A stretch of 64,000 bases of DNA from Paenirhodobacter hankyongi (GCF_003664585.1 NZ_RCHI01000003.1:1-64000), one strand, 5' to 3'; shown: positions 52,001-61,100, counted from the stretch's first letter. Notes: generated by a model not told the origin, from the letters alone. Program-made: numbers and translations.

Positions 52001-52861
52001 TCAGTCATCCGCGTCGGTGTCGGCCTCGGGCGAGCCATGGCGGCGCAGCGGCGCGGCGGCCGGGTCGATGCCATGCTTCTTGACGAGCTGCCCGATCAGG
52101 CTGCGCGGCTTCGGCACGCCGTCGAACTTGTCGAGCAGACGCGCCCGCATCCGCCGGCCATAGAAATGGATCGAATAGGTGTCGTCCTTGATGTGGCTTT
52201 GCCAGTCATAGCCCGGCCGCAGCATCAGCGCGCGCGCGCTGTACTCGAAGGGGTAAAGCCCCCAGATCGGCATCGCATAGCGCGACTCGCCGGTCTTCTT
52301 CAGGAAATGGGTCAGCGCATGCGGCCCCCACACGCCCCAGGGCTGCTCGCCCGCATGCACCGGCGTGCCCGCGGCCTTCTTCTCTTCCAGCTCGCGGCGG
52401 TAGGCCTCGCCATACCATTCCGGGATCGCATACTCGTCGGTGGTGAATTCGAGCAGCTGGCCAAGCGCCTCGCTGTCACGCGGCAGGCCGAGCACGCCGC
52501 CGTTGATGCCATCGGCGCTTTCCCAGGAATAGAAATGGCCGTTCGGCGTCTCGAAGGGCTTCACGCAATAGGCGTCGGTATCGGCCCAGATCGTGCGGTC
52601 GTTCTGTGCCAGCAGGTGATAGCGGAACAGGTCCGAATGCAGCGCCGGGCTGTTGGTGCGGCCGTGGCGCAGGAAGTTCTCCTGCGACAGCACCTCGTTC
52701 GCATCGGCCATCTCGATGCCCTCGGGGGCATTATCGATCGGCTCGTAGGAATAGAGCTTCACATGCTGGCCGGCGTCGACGAAGGATTTCAGGCAAAGCT
52801 GTTCGAGGTAGCTCAGCGACCCGCCGATCCAGAGCGCCGCAACCTGGTAATCTTTTGACAT
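52001..52861 (-). CDS. GT32-like glycosyltransferase with a DXD sugar-binding motif
   Basis: A 286-residue putative cytosolic transferase. It starts QVAALWIGGSLSYLEQLCLKSFVDAGQHVKLYSYEP, then RTNSPALHSDLFRYHLLAQN and DRTIWADTDAYCVKPFE. The sequence ADTDAY is the nucleotide-sugar-binding DXD in the context usual for the GT32/capsular transferase group. DGINGGVLGLPRDSEAL follows. The C-terminus is acidic (EADTDADD). It shares a 153-base divergent promoter region with the large glycosyltransferase gene at 53015. The sugar and acceptor are unknown. Confidence 0.82.
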   Translation of the reverse strand: MSKDYQVAALWIGGSLSYLEQLCLKSFVDAGQHVKLYSYEPIDNAPEGIEMADANEVLSQENFLRHGRTNSPALHSDLFRYHLLAQNDRTIWADTDAYCVKPFETPNGHFYSWESADGINGGVLGLPRDSEALGQLLEFTTDEYAIPEWYGEAYRRELEEKKAAGTPVHAGEQPWGVWGPHALTHFLKKTGESRYAMPIWGLYPFEYSARALMLRPGYDWQSHIKDDTYSIHFYGRRMRARLLDKFDGVPKPRSLIGQLVKKHGIDPAAAPLRRHGSPEADTDADD

Positions 52862-53014
52862 GAATACACTGCCCTTTTGTCTTTTTCTGGCCTTGCCTGC
52901 CGGCATAATCGCCAAATCCCCCCGGATTGCCAACGCAAATTCGACCCAAAGCCGGGTGCGGTTTGCGGGCCCCGGGGGCTGTGCTAGGAAGGGCCAAAGG
53001 CAAGAGGTGAGCAG

Positions 53015-55366
53015 ATGAGTGAGGCAGGGGTGATCCGCCGGCAACTTGGGGTCGTGCAGCTCGGGTGCCTGACGGTGCTCGATGCGGTGGTCTGGCCCGA
53101 TCAGCGCGACGGCGCGCCGGTGCGCGCCCTGCGTCTCTTCCTTGCCGCGCCGTCGCATGCCGGCCAGGTGCCGCCCGAGCAGCCCGAGGGCTGCGTCGAG
53201 GTGCTTGAACGGCGCGAGATCTCGGGGGGCGTGATGGTGGTCGCGCGCGCCGCGGCGGACGGCCCCTTGCGCATTGCGCTGAGCCCCGAGGCACCGCGCC
53301 CGGGCCCCGAGGCCGAGGCCTCCGCCGCGCCGGTGATCGTGCATGAGATCGCCGCCGCGGCCCCCGATACCCGGCTGTTTTCCGGCTGCGATTGCCTCTT
53401 CGGCCAACGGCTCGAGGAAAGTGCCGAGGCGGTGGTCGACTGGCTGAGCTGGCATCACGACTATCACGGCGCGACCGGCGCGGTGATCGTGAACCGCGCG
53501 CCGCCCGACAGTGCCGCGGGCAGCGCCGCGGACTTCGCCACGGCCCTGCGCCGCGGCCTGAAGGCGCGCGAGCTCGAGATGGCAGTGGCCCTCGTCGAAA
53601 GTGCACTCCCGCTCGGCAAGCCCGACCTCGGCCCCGAAAGCCACCCGTTCCTCGCCCCCGACGCGCCGGGCAAGGACCGCATGGAGGTGCCCGCGGCCGA
53701 TCCCTGGCGTTCCCCGCTCGGTCAGGCGCTGATCTACGAGATCGCGAAATGGCGCTTCCTGACCGAGGCGCGGGCGATGCTGACGCTTGACGTCACCGAC
53801 CTGCTGACGCCGCGGGCGGCGGGCGTGCCCTCGGCCTTCGACGCCTGCACCACCGCGCGCTCGGGCGTGGTGCTGCTGGTCGGGCGGCGGATCTATCCCT
53901 GGCGGGTGCGGCAGGGCGCGCCGACGCGCTTTGCCGATCACATCTGCCGCCAGTTCGACGCGCGCCGCGGCATCGCCCGCTGGGGCGTCGCCCCCGCCCG
54001 CGCCGGGCTCGACGCCACCTGGCGCGCGATCCGGGTGGCCTATGCCAAACCCGACCCGAACACCACCTTCCCGTTCTGGCGCGCCATGGGCCTGCGCGTG
54101 CCGGGCCGGGCGGCCTCGGAACTCGCGCCCAAGACCTCGCTGATCGAGGACGCGCAGTTGCTGGACCTCGCCACCCAGGTCTGGGGCCACAAGCCGATCC
54201 GGCCGCCGGTGTCGAAGCCCAAGGCCGCACCGAAACGCGCCGTCGAGGGCGGGCGCACCTGCATCGTCACCACGATGAAGAACGAGGGCCCCTTCATCAT
54301 GGAATGGATCGCCTATCACCGGGCGATCGGGGTCGACGACTTCCTGATCTACACCAACGACTGCTCGGACGGCACCGACGAGATGCTCGACCTGCTCGAG
54401 CGCAAGGGGATCTGCGCGCATCGCGACAACCCGTTCCGCACGATGGACCTCAAGCCGCAGCACGCCGCGCTGCAGGCCGCCGAAAGCGAACCGATGATGC
54501 AGAATGCCGGCTGGGCGATCTGCATGGATGTCGACGAATTCATCGACATCAAGATCGGTGATGGCACGCTGCGCGCGCTGTATACCGCCATGGGCGAGGC
54601 GAACATGATCTCGCTGACCTGGCGGCTCTTTGGCAATTGCGACGTGCATGAATACGAAGACCGCTTCCTGCTCGAGCAGTTCACCACCTGCGCGCCCGAG
54701 GTGGTGCGCAAGCCGCATCAGGCCTGGGGCTTCAAGACCCTCTTCCGCAACATCGACATCTACAAGAAGCTGGGCGTGCACCGGCCGAAGGGGCTGATCC
54801 CCGATCTCTGGGACCAGGTGAAATGGCTCAACGGCTCGGGGCGTCCGATGCCGAAGGAGATGTTCCGCAACGGCTGGCGCTCGACCACCGACACCTACGG
54901 CTATGACTGGGTGCAGCTGAACCATTACGCCGTGCGCTCGGCCGAGAGCTTCCTCGTCAAGCGCGACCGCGGCCGGGTGAACCACGTCGACCGCGACCAG
55001 GGGCTCAGCTACTGGTTCCGGATGAACCACAACGCCGTCGAGGACCGCTCGATCCAGCGGATGATCCCGGCGCTTCAGGCCGAATGGGACCGGCTGATGG
55101 CCGACCCCGAGATCCGCGCGGCGCATGAGTATTCCGTCGGCAAGCACCGCGAGAAGATCGCCGAGCTGCGCGCCACCGAGAATTACGAGAAATTCTATGG
55201 CGAGCTGTGCTCACCGCGCTTCGAGAAATATTCCCGCATCCTGCATGTCTTCGGCTCGAGCGTGTTCAACGCCGGGCCCGGCGTGATCCCGCCCGACCTG
55301 CACGAACAGGACCTGCCGCCCGACTTCCTCTTCACCGTCGAGCATGTGGGGGAGGCCGAGCATTGA
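53015..55366 (+). CDS. Large family-2-type glycosyltransferase with a second degenerate GT module
   Basis: A 783-residue protein. The C-terminal module (about 413-700) is a Glyco_tranf_2_4 domain: TCIVTTMKNEGPFIMEWIAYHR, then IGVDDFLIYTNDCSDGTDEM, the metal-binding CMDVDEFIDI (503-512), ISLTWRLFGN and YDWVQLNHYAVRSAESFLVKRDRGRVNH. The N-terminal part (about 120-300) mirrors this order in weak form: EESAEAVVDWLSWHHDYHGA, TGAVIVN, then LTLDVTDLLTP where the DVDE motif would be. The first module is probably inactive and may bind the acceptor. It is first of three related transferase genes. Confidence 0.85.
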   Translation: MSEAGVIRRQLGVVQLGCLTVLDAVVWPDQRDGAPVRALRLFLAAPSHAGQVPPEQPEGCVEVLERREISGGVMVVARAAADGPLRIALSPEAPRPGPEAEASAAPVIVHEIAAAAPDTRLFSGCDCLFGQRLEESAEAVVDWLSWHHDYHGATGAVIVNRAPPDSAAGSAADFATALRRGLKARELEMAVALVESALPLGKPDLGPESHPFLAPDAPGKDRMEVPAADPWRSPLGQALIYEIAKWRFLTEARAMLTLDVTDLLTPRAAGVPSAFDACTTARSGVVLLVGRRIYPWRVRQGAPTRFADHICRQFDARRGIARWGVAPARAGLDATWRAIRVAYAKPDPNTTFPFWRAMGLRVPGRAASELAPKTSLIEDAQLLDLATQVWGHKPIRPPVSKPKAAPKRAVEGGRTCIVTTMKNEGPFIMEWIAYHRAIGVDDFLIYTNDCSDGTDEMLDLLERKGICAHRDNPFRTMDLKPQHAALQAAESEPMMQNAGWAICMDVDEFIDIKIGDGTLRALYTAMGEANMISLTWRLFGNCDVHEYEDRFLLEQFTTCAPEVVRKPHQAWGFKTLFRNIDIYKKLGVHRPKGLIPDLWDQVKWLNGSGRPMPKEMFRNGWRSTTDTYGYDWVQLNHYAVRSAESFLVKRDRGRVNHVDRDQGLSYWFRMNHNAVEDRSIQRMIPALQAEWDRLMADPEIRAAHEYSVGKHREKIAELRATENYEKFYGELCSPRFEKYSRILHVFGSSVFNAGPGVIPPDLHEQDLPPDFLFTVEHVGEAEH

Positions 55367-55448
55367 GCGCGCGTGCCCTGCCCGGCGGCGTGCCCGGCCC
55401 CGATGGCGCTTGCCTGCGGCAGGAGTCTCTGGGCCGGGAAAATGGGCC

Positions 55449-55478
55449 TTTTCCCTGGCAAAAATACTCCCCGCGGAG
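55449..55478 (-). repeat. Degenerate inverted copy of the dispersed repeat
   Basis: Read on the minus strand, CCGCGGGGAGTATTTTTGCC and AGGGAAAA resemble the CCGAGGTATTT-CGGCAAGGAGAA core seen at 24861, 36530 and 43308. It lies in the 139-base gap before the second glycosyltransferase gene. Confidence 0.4.
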
Positions 55479-55505
55479 CGTCCGACGCGGCGACCGGGGG
55501 CGGCG

Positions 55506-56453
55506 ATGACAGGTTCGTCCCCGCGCGTCGCCGTGGTCACCACGATGAAGAACGAGGGCGCCTTCCTGCTCGAATGGCTCGCCCATTACCGGGTGCTGGG
55601 CGCGACGTCCTTCTATGTCGCCCATAACGACTGCGAGGATGGCCAGCCCGAGATGCTCGCCCGTCTGGCCGAGATGGGCCTTGTGCGCCCGCACGCGACG
55701 CGGGCGACCGAACATGGCGGCATCCAGCGCGCGGCGCTGCGTCAGGCGCGCTGGTATGAGGAGGTGACGCAGGCCGAGTGGATCTGGGTCTGCGATGCCG
55801 ACGAGTTTCTGGTGGTGAAGGCGGGCGATGGCAGTTTCGCCGCGCTGATCGGGGCAACGCCCGGGGCCGATGTGATCGGGGTGAACTGGCTGCAGTTCGG
55901 CTCGGCCGGGATCACCACCTATGACCCCGCCCCCGTCACCCGGCAGTTCACCCGCTGCGAGGCGCCGCCGCGCGTGGCCTATGTGAAATCGCTGTTCCGC
56001 CGGTTGCCCGAGATGGCGCGGATCGGCGTGCACATGCCGCACCCGCGCGCGGGCGTCGAAGTCGTGCGTGCCATTGCCGGCGGCGCCCCCTGGCGCAAGG
56101 GCCGCGGCGGGCTGATCCTGAAGGCCGACACCCGCGTGGCGCAGGTCAATCACTATGCGCTGCGGGCGCGCGACAGCTTTCTTGTGAAGCGCGACCGCGG
56201 CAGGGTGAACCACGCGGGCGAGGACATGGGCGCCGACTATTGGGTGCGGTTCGAGCGCAACGAGGCCGAGGATCACGCCATTGCCCGCTATGACGCGGCG
56301 GTGACGGCAGAGCTTGCGGCGCTGCGGGCGGACCCCGAGCTTGCACGGCTCGAGGCCCATGCCCGCGACTGGCACCGCGCCCGCATCGCGGCGCTGCACG
56401 CCCGCCCGGACTGGGCGCACTTCTCGGCGCGTCTTGTCGCGGGGGCGATGTGA
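55506..56453 (+). CDS. Glycosyltransferase, Glyco_tranf_2_4 family
   Basis: A 315-residue single-module transferase. It starts VAVVTTMKNEGAFLLEWLAH then YRVLGATSFYVAHNDCEDGQPEML, has WIWVCDADEFLVV as the metal-binding motif and VNHYALRARDSFLVKRDRGRVNHAG near the end. It closely resembles the C-terminal module of the preceding gene and the next protein, so the three probably arose by duplication. Its stop overlaps the next start (TGATG). Confidence 0.87.
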   Translation: MTGSSPRVAVVTTMKNEGAFLLEWLAHYRVLGATSFYVAHNDCEDGQPEMLARLAEMGLVRPHATRATEHGGIQRAALRQARWYEEVTQAEWIWVCDADEFLVVKAGDGSFAALIGATPGADVIGVNWLQFGSAGITTYDPAPVTRQFTRCEAPPRVAYVKSLFRRLPEMARIGVHMPHPRAGVEVVRAIAGGAPWRKGRGGLILKADTRVAQVNHYALRARDSFLVKRDRGRVNHAGEDMGADYWVRFERNEAEDHAIARYDAAVTAELAALRADPELARLEAHARDWHRARIAALHARPDWAHFSARLVAGAM

Positions 56454-57505
56454 TGCGGGTGCTGGCGATCCTGACGGTGAAGAACGAGGGCGCCTTCCTG
56501 CTCGAATGGCTGGCCCATCACCGCGCCATCGGCTTCACCGATTTCCTCGTCTTCTCGAACGATTGCAGCGACGGCACCGACGTCATGCTCGACCGGCTGG
56601 CGGCGATGGGGCTTCTGACCCATGTGCCGAACCCGGGGCCCTGGCCCGAGGGCCCGCAATGGGCGGCGCTGAAGACCGCCGACCGGCACCCGCTGATGCG
56701 GCAGGCCGATTGGGTGCTGTTCCTCGACATCGACGAATTCGTCAACATCCACGCGGGCGACGGCACGGTGTCGGCGCTGCTCTCCGCCCTGCCCGAGGCG
56801 ACGGCAATCCCGCTGACCTGGCGGCTCTTCGGCAATGCGGGCGTCGTCGATTACACCGATGCGCCGATCACCGCGCAATTCACCCGCGCCGCCCCCGATG
56901 CAATGACCTGGCCCTGGCGCGCGATCCTGTTCAAGACGCTCTTCCGCAACGACGGCAGCTATCGCAAGCTCGGCGTGCACCGCCCGCGCAGCCCCGATCC
57001 CGCGCGGATGGCGGCACAGCGCTGGTTCGACGGCTCGGGCGTCGAGCTGCCACAGATCTACCACCGCTCGCGTCTGTTCTCGCCGCCGGGCGAGCCGCAT
57101 TACGGCCTTGTGCAGCTCAACCACTATGCCCTCGGCGCGATGGAAAGCTATGTGCTGAAATGCGACCGCGGCCGGGCGAATCGCGAGGCCTCGACCTTCG
57201 ACATGAGCTATTGGGTCGAGCGCAATTTCTGCACCGAGGAAGACACCAGCATTGCCCGCCACGCCCCGGCGCTCGCCGCCGGCATGGCCGAGCTGATGGC
57301 AGATTCTGCGCTTGCGCGCCTGCATGCGGCCGCGGTCGCTTGGCGGCGCAGCCGGATTGCCGAGCTGCTGCTTGACGAACCGTTCCGCGCGCTGTTCGGG
57401 CGGCTGCTGCTGACGCCGCCCTCGCGCCCGCTGCCCCCGGCCTTTGCGGCGCGGATGATGGCGCTTGCCCTGCGGGCGCAGAAAGCGCGCGGAGAAACAG
57501 TCTGA
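56453..57505 (+). CDS. Glycosyltransferase, Glyco_tranf_2_4 family
   Basis: A 350-residue transferase. MRVLAILTVKNEGAFLLEWL and IGFTDFLVFSNDCSDGTDVM open the GT-A fold; LFLDIDEFVNIH is the metal-binding motif; IPLTWRLFGNAGVVDY and VQLNHYALGAMESYVLKCDR match its neighbours. The C-terminal 80 residues are helical and not shared. It is coupled to the previous gene by TGATG overlap. A hairpin follows its stop. Confidence 0.87.
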   Translation: MRVLAILTVKNEGAFLLEWLAHHRAIGFTDFLVFSNDCSDGTDVMLDRLAAMGLLTHVPNPGPWPEGPQWAALKTADRHPLMRQADWVLFLDIDEFVNIHAGDGTVSALLSALPEATAIPLTWRLFGNAGVVDYTDAPITAQFTRAAPDAMTWPWRAILFKTLFRNDGSYRKLGVHRPRSPDPARMAAQRWFDGSGVELPQIYHRSRLFSPPGEPHYGLVQLNHYALGAMESYVLKCDRGRANREASTFDMSYWVERNFCTEEDTSIARHAPALAAGMAELMADSALARLHAAAVAWRRSRIAELLLDEPFRALFGRLLLTPPSRPLPPAFAARMMALALRAQKARGETV

Positions 57506-57515
57506 GAAGATTCGG

Positions 57516-57536
57516 CGCATTCCCGCCGGAAATGCG
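57516..57536 (+). terminator. Hairpin after the glycosyltransferase operon
   Basis: CGCATT and AATGCG arms around a nine-base loop, 11 bases past the stop. The following spacer up to 57639 is A+T-rich for this genome and probably holds the promoter of the next gene. Confidence 0.45.
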
Positions 57537-57639
57537 GACAATCCTTTGAAATTCCTTAATTTCCCTGATTTTCGCCTGAATTCGGCAATGCTAGGTTAAT
57601 ATCTCGAGGGGCACCTTTCCCGGGACAGCGGAGGAGGCC

Positions 57640-58611
57640 ATGGACAGCATTGTGGAAACCCGAAAACCGATGCGCGAAATGAGCGACAGCGACTGGAAGC
57701 GGCAGATCGCGGATCTGGGCGAGGACGAGGGCTATTACGAGCCGCTCGGGCCTGCCCATGGCGCGCTTTTCGCCGACCGCGGGCCGGTGCTGCTGGTCAG
57801 CTTCGAGGTGCGCGGCGCGATCCGCAGCCGCGGCGAGGGGCAGGTGCCGCTCGGCTACAGCCTGGCCGAGGCCGCCGATCATTCGAGTCTGACGCTGATC
57901 TCGGACCGCGACACCTGGTTTCGCGACCCGGCGGTCTATGCCTTCTTCGACCGGCTGGTCGATGACGGCTTCTTCGAGGATTTCGACCGCGTCGTCTTCT
58001 ACGGCGCGGGCCCCTGCGGCTATGCCGCCGCGGCCTTCTCGGTCGCGGCCCCCGGCGCCACGGTGATCGCGATCCAGCCGCAGGCGACGCTCGAGCCGCG
58101 GCTGACCGGCTGGGACGACCGCTTCACCGAGATGCGGCGGCTGTGCTTCACCGACCGCTACGGCTTTGCCCCCGACATGCTCGAGGGCGTGGGCAAAGCC
58201 TATGTGCTGTTCGATCCGGCGGTGACGCTTGACGCGATGCACGCGGCGCTGATGGCGCGGCCCTGGGTCGAGCTGCTCGCCTGTTTCGGCGCCGGCTCGA
58301 CGATCGAGCGCACGCTGACCGATCTCGACGTGCTCGAGACGATGCTGACCCAGGCCTGTGCCGGCAGCTTCGACGCGGCGAACTTCTGGCGGCTTTACCG
58401 CACGCGGCGCAATTCGGGGCGCTATCTGCGCCACCTGCTTGCCCATCTCGAGGGCACCGGGCGGACCTATCTGGCCGCGATGCTGTGCCGCAACGTGGTG
58501 CGCCGGATGAATGCGCCGCGGTTCCGCGCGCGTCTCGGCCCGCTCGAGGAGGCGCTGGCCGCGAAGGGCGTCACCCTGCCCGACCCGCTGCCGCTGCCCT
58601 CCGAGATCTGA
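57640..58611 (+). CDS. Alpha/beta-hydrolase-like protein lacking the usual nucleophile
   Basis: A 323-residue protein related to the C-terminal half of the 50624-51997 product. Both have the same order: GPVLLVSFEVRGA, FDRVVFYGAGPCGYAAAAFS, AAPGATVIAIQPQATLEPR, and a helical tail with FWRLYRTRRNSGRYLRHLLAHL. Where the relative has GASMGG, this protein has GAGPCG (122-127), so the serine is gone; Cys126 is not at the same position. It may be a non-catalytic homologue. GGAGGAGG precedes the ATG. It closes the glycosyltransferase island on the right. Confidence 0.75.
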   Translation: MDSIVETRKPMREMSDSDWKRQIADLGEDEGYYEPLGPAHGALFADRGPVLLVSFEVRGAIRSRGEGQVPLGYSLAEAADHSSLTLISDRDTWFRDPAVYAFFDRLVDDGFFEDFDRVVFYGAGPCGYAAAAFSVAAPGATVIAIQPQATLEPRLTGWDDRFTEMRRLCFTDRYGFAPDMLEGVGKAYVLFDPAVTLDAMHAALMARPWVELLACFGAGSTIERTLTDLDVLETMLTQACAGSFDAANFWRLYRTRRNSGRYLRHLLAHLEGTGRTYLAAMLCRNVVRRMNAPRFRARLGPLEEALAAKGVTLPDPLPLPSEI

Positions 58612-58626
58612 CCCCGGGGAACGGGG

Positions 58627-58971
58627 TCAGGCGTTCGACCCGCGCCCCGAGGGTTCCTCGGGCGCCTCGACGTCATGGTCGTGCGAGGCATGCACATGCA
58701 CTGAGGCCCGCCGCGCCGCGGTGCCGCGCGCGACCTGATCGAGAAGCGTCTGCTCGGGCGCGAAAAGCGGCGCGGGCGTGAAGGGTTCGGCGGTGATCCG
58801 CAGCTCGAGCCCGAGCGCGTGCAGCGCCTGCGCCAGCGCATCATCCGCCTGCACCAGAAGCCGGTCGCCCTCGATCTGGCAGGGCGCACGGAACTGCCCC
58901 ACGCACAGCGCGGCAAGAACGAGGTCACCCCGCACTTCGGTCAGCGTCTGCGTCGTCGATGTCTCGGACAT
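58627..58971 (-). CDS. Small uncharacterised protein with a His-containing tail
   Basis: A 114-residue protein I do not recognise. The body is hydrophilic with LVLAALCVGQFRAPCQIEGDRLLVQADDALAQALHALGLEL, and the tail contains SVHVHASHDHD, five histidines that could bind metal. GGGAGGGG is well placed before the ATG at 58971. It is convergent with the hydrolase-like gene, with stop codons 15 bases apart. Confidence 0.65.
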   Translation of the reverse strand: MSETSTTQTLTEVRGDLVLAALCVGQFRAPCQIEGDRLLVQADDALAQALHALGLELRITAEPFTPAPLFAPEQTLLDQVARGTAARRASVHVHASHDHDVEAPEEPSGRGSNA

Positions 58972-59081
58972 CCGGTCCCCTCCCTGCACTGCTCCGGCCT
59001 GTGCGACCGGTCCGGCACGACTATCCGCCGCGCCGCGCCGATGCGCAAGGGGGCGCGGCCGCGTGCCGCGACGACGACGAC

Positions 59082-59117
59082 GAGGGCGAGGGCGAGGGCG
59101 AGGGCGAGGGCGAGGGC
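59082..59117. repeat. Six tandem copies of GAGGGC
   Basis: Six perfect hexamers GAGGGC run from 59082 to 59117, preceded by a short (CGA)n tract from 59069. It lies between two small genes on the minus strand and would be prone to slippage. Confidence 0.9.
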
Positions 59118-59171
59118 CGGGATCGCCGCTTCGGAGGGACGGGCCCCGCAAGGCACCCGCCCCGTCCGGGC

Positions 59172-59393
59172 TCAGTAGCAGAAACGATCGCTCAGCACAT
59201 GCGAGGCAAGCCCCGATCGGGTCAGCCCCCGGCGCCGCAGATCGTCGTCACCAAGCGCCGCCAGCGCGTCGATCTCGGCCAGACGCGCCTGTCGTTCGGT
59301 ATGCGACGTCAGCGCCGCCGCGAGCGACGCCAGCAGGGGGTGGGCCTTGGACGCGCGCGGCGCACGCGGTTCTGTCGCAAAGACGTATGCCAT
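59172..59393 (-). CDS. DUF1127 small protein
   Basis: A 73-residue protein. Its core ERQARLAEIDALAALGDDDLRRRGLTRSGLASHVLSDRF is the DUF1127 (YjiS-like) pattern. Small Arg-rich DUF1127 proteins are abundant in alphaproteobacteria and some affect RNA turnover and phosphate or stress responses. The region upstream has CAGGAGG before the ATG. Confidence 0.85.
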   Translation of the reverse strand: MAYVFATEPRAPRASKAHPLLASLAAALTSHTERQARLAEIDALAALGDDDLRRRGLTRSGLASHVLSDRFCY

Positions 59394-59480
59394 TGGAAAC
59401 CTCCTGATGTCGGGTCAGTCCGCTTCCTCCCATGGCCTCAAGAATACGTCAGAATCACTGCCATAACTATTGCGCGCAGC

Positions 59481-59504
59481 GCATGGCTGCACGGCAAGCC
59501 ATGC
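59481..59504 (-). terminator. Hairpin between the small lipoprotein gene and the DUF1127 gene
   Basis: Perfect 8-base arms GCATGGCT and AGCCATGC around an eight-base loop, 22 bases past the lipoprotein stop. There is no U tail, so it may instead be part of the DUF1127 leader. Confidence 0.4.
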
Positions 59505-59525
59505 ACGCGTCAGCCGCGGCCGCGC

Positions 59526-59831
59526 TCAGCAGGAATAGGCCCGCGCGGTGACCAGATAGACCGCCGCGCCCGGCTCGACCCGGTCGAAGACGATGGTGTT
59601 CGCGCCGCTTGCGCGCGCGCTGTCGAGCACCTTGTTGCGGGCGTATTTGATCCCCTGATCGCCCAGCACCGGGCCATAGACCCCGGGCTTCATGGTGATC
59701 GTCGAGACGAAGCGGCAGCTGCCGACCTCGTTTGCCTCGGCGGTGCGCACGCCCGTGACGCCGCGGAAACCGGGATCGTTGCAGGCGGCCAGCACCAGCA
59801 GGGCACCGGCAAGGGCGGTCAGGGTCTTCAT
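59526..59831 (-). CDS. Small lipoprotein
   Basis: A 101-residue protein with leader MKTLTALAGALLVLAACN (lipobox LAAC). The mature part has EANEVGSCRFVSTITMKPGVYGPV then QGIKYARNKVLDSARASGANTIVFDRV, and a C-terminal cysteine that may pair with the one in GSCRF. The pattern recalls DUF4156-like envelope lipoproteins. AGAGGAGAG precedes the ATG. It is divergent from pyrC. Confidence 0.78.
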   Translation of the reverse strand: MKTLTALAGALLVLAACNDPGFRGVTGVRTAEANEVGSCRFVSTITMKPGVYGPVLGDQGIKYARNKVLDSARASGANTIVFDRVEPGAAVYLVTARAYSC

Positions 59832-59974
59832 CGCGGCTCTCCTCTTTGGCCCGAAGGCGGCGCCATGCTGCACCGGCACGCGGGCGCCGACAATCCCCCT
59901 TCCCCGGCCCGCGGCGTCACATCGGCGCGAAGCTGCCACTGGATTCGCTGCCGCGCCCGGTGTAGGTCGGAGCC

Positions 59975-61015
59975 ATGACCCAGATCACGCTCCCCCGCCC
60001 CGACGACTGGCACCTGCACCTGCGCGACGGCGCGATGCTGGAGGCCGTTCTGCCCGAGAGCGCGCGCCATTTCGCCCGCGCGATCATCATGCCGAACCTG
60101 GTGCCGCCGGTGGTGACCGGCGCGCAGGCCGCGGCCTATCGCGAGCGCATCCTCGCCGGGCTGCCCGCGGGCATGCGCTTCACGCCGCTGATGACGCTCT
60201 ACCTGACCGAAGAGACCGACCCCGCCGATGTCGCCGCCGCCGCGGCCGCGGGCATCGTCACCGCGGTCAAGCTCTATCCGGCCGGGGCGACCACCAACTC
60301 GGCCTCGGGCGTGCGCGACTTCGACAAGGTGCGCGGCGTGCTCGAAAAGATGGCCGAGATCGGGTTGCCGCTGTGCGTGCATGGCGAGGTCACCGACCCG
60401 GCCGTCGACATCTTCGACCGCGAGGCGGTGTTCATCGAGCGCGTGCTCGATCCGGTGCGCCGCGCCACCCCGGGGCTGCGGGTGGTGATGGAGCACATCA
60501 CCACGAAGGACGGCGTCGACTATGTCCGCAGCCAGGGCGAGGACCTTGGCGCCACGATCACCACGCATCACCTGATCATCAACCGCAACCACATCCTGGT
60601 GGGCGGGATCAAGCCGCATTACTATTGCCTGCCGGTCGCCAAGCGCGAGAGCCACCGCCTGGCCCTGGTCGAGGCCGCGACCTCGGGCGAGGCGCGCTTC
60701 TTCCTCGGCACCGATTCCGCGCCGCACGCCGACCCGGCCAAGGAAAGCGCCTGCGGCTGCGCCGGCTGCTTCACCGCGACGAACACGATGCCGCTGCTCG
60801 CACATGTCTTCGAGGCCGAGGGCAGGCTTGCCAACCTCGAGGCCTTCGCCTCGCGCAACGGCCCGGCCTTCTACCGGCTGCCGGTGAACAGCGAAACGCT
60901 GACGCTGGAAAAGACCGACACCGCCACGCACTGGCCCGCGAAGATCTTCGGCGGCGCCGGCCCCGTCACCGTCTTCGACCCGGGCTTCCCGGTCTTTTGG
61001 CACGTGACCCCCTGA
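59975..61015 (+). CDS. pyrC: Dihydroorotase
   Basis: A 346-residue class II dihydroorotase of de novo pyrimidine synthesis. It has [18 protein letters not shown] (metal histidines), [18 protein letters not shown] with the carbamylated lysine, [30 protein letters not shown] and [23 protein letters not shown] with the catalytic aspartate. It is complete. pyrE follows after 85 bases. Confidence 0.95.
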   Translation: MTQITLPRPDDWHLHLRDGAMLEAVLPESARHFARAIIMPNLVPPVVTGAQAAAYRERILAGLPAGMRFTPLMTLYLTEETDPADVAAAAAAGIVTAVKLYPAGATTNSASGVRDFDKVRGVLEKMAEIGLPLCVHGEVTDPAVDIFDREAVFIERVLDPVRRATPGLRVVMEHITTKDGVDYVRSQGEDLGATITTHHLIINRNHILVGGIKPHYYCLPVAKRESHRLALVEAATSGEARFFLGTDSAPHADPAKESACGCAGCFTATNTMPLLAHVFEAEGRLANLEAFASRNGPAFYRLPVNSETLTLEKTDTATHWPAKIFGGAGPVTVFDPGFPVFWHVTP

Positions 61016-61100
61016 CCTTTGCCCCGGAACCGCCCCCGTGGAGCGCCGATGGCGTGCGACGGCGGGCACTCCCGGGCGTCCCTTCAGAAGGATTAGCGAC

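Noticed and set aside
59069-59117. Possible CRISPR-like array
   Set aside because: The repeat unit is six bases with no spacers. It is a simple tandem repeat, and no cas gene is in the window.
58941-59156. Minus-strand frame encoding an Ala-Leu repeat like a membrane helix (from the GAGGGC array)
   Set aside because: The hydrophobic stretch is only the translation of the hexamer repeat. The frame starts at GTG without a site and overlaps the start of the well-supported gene at 58971.
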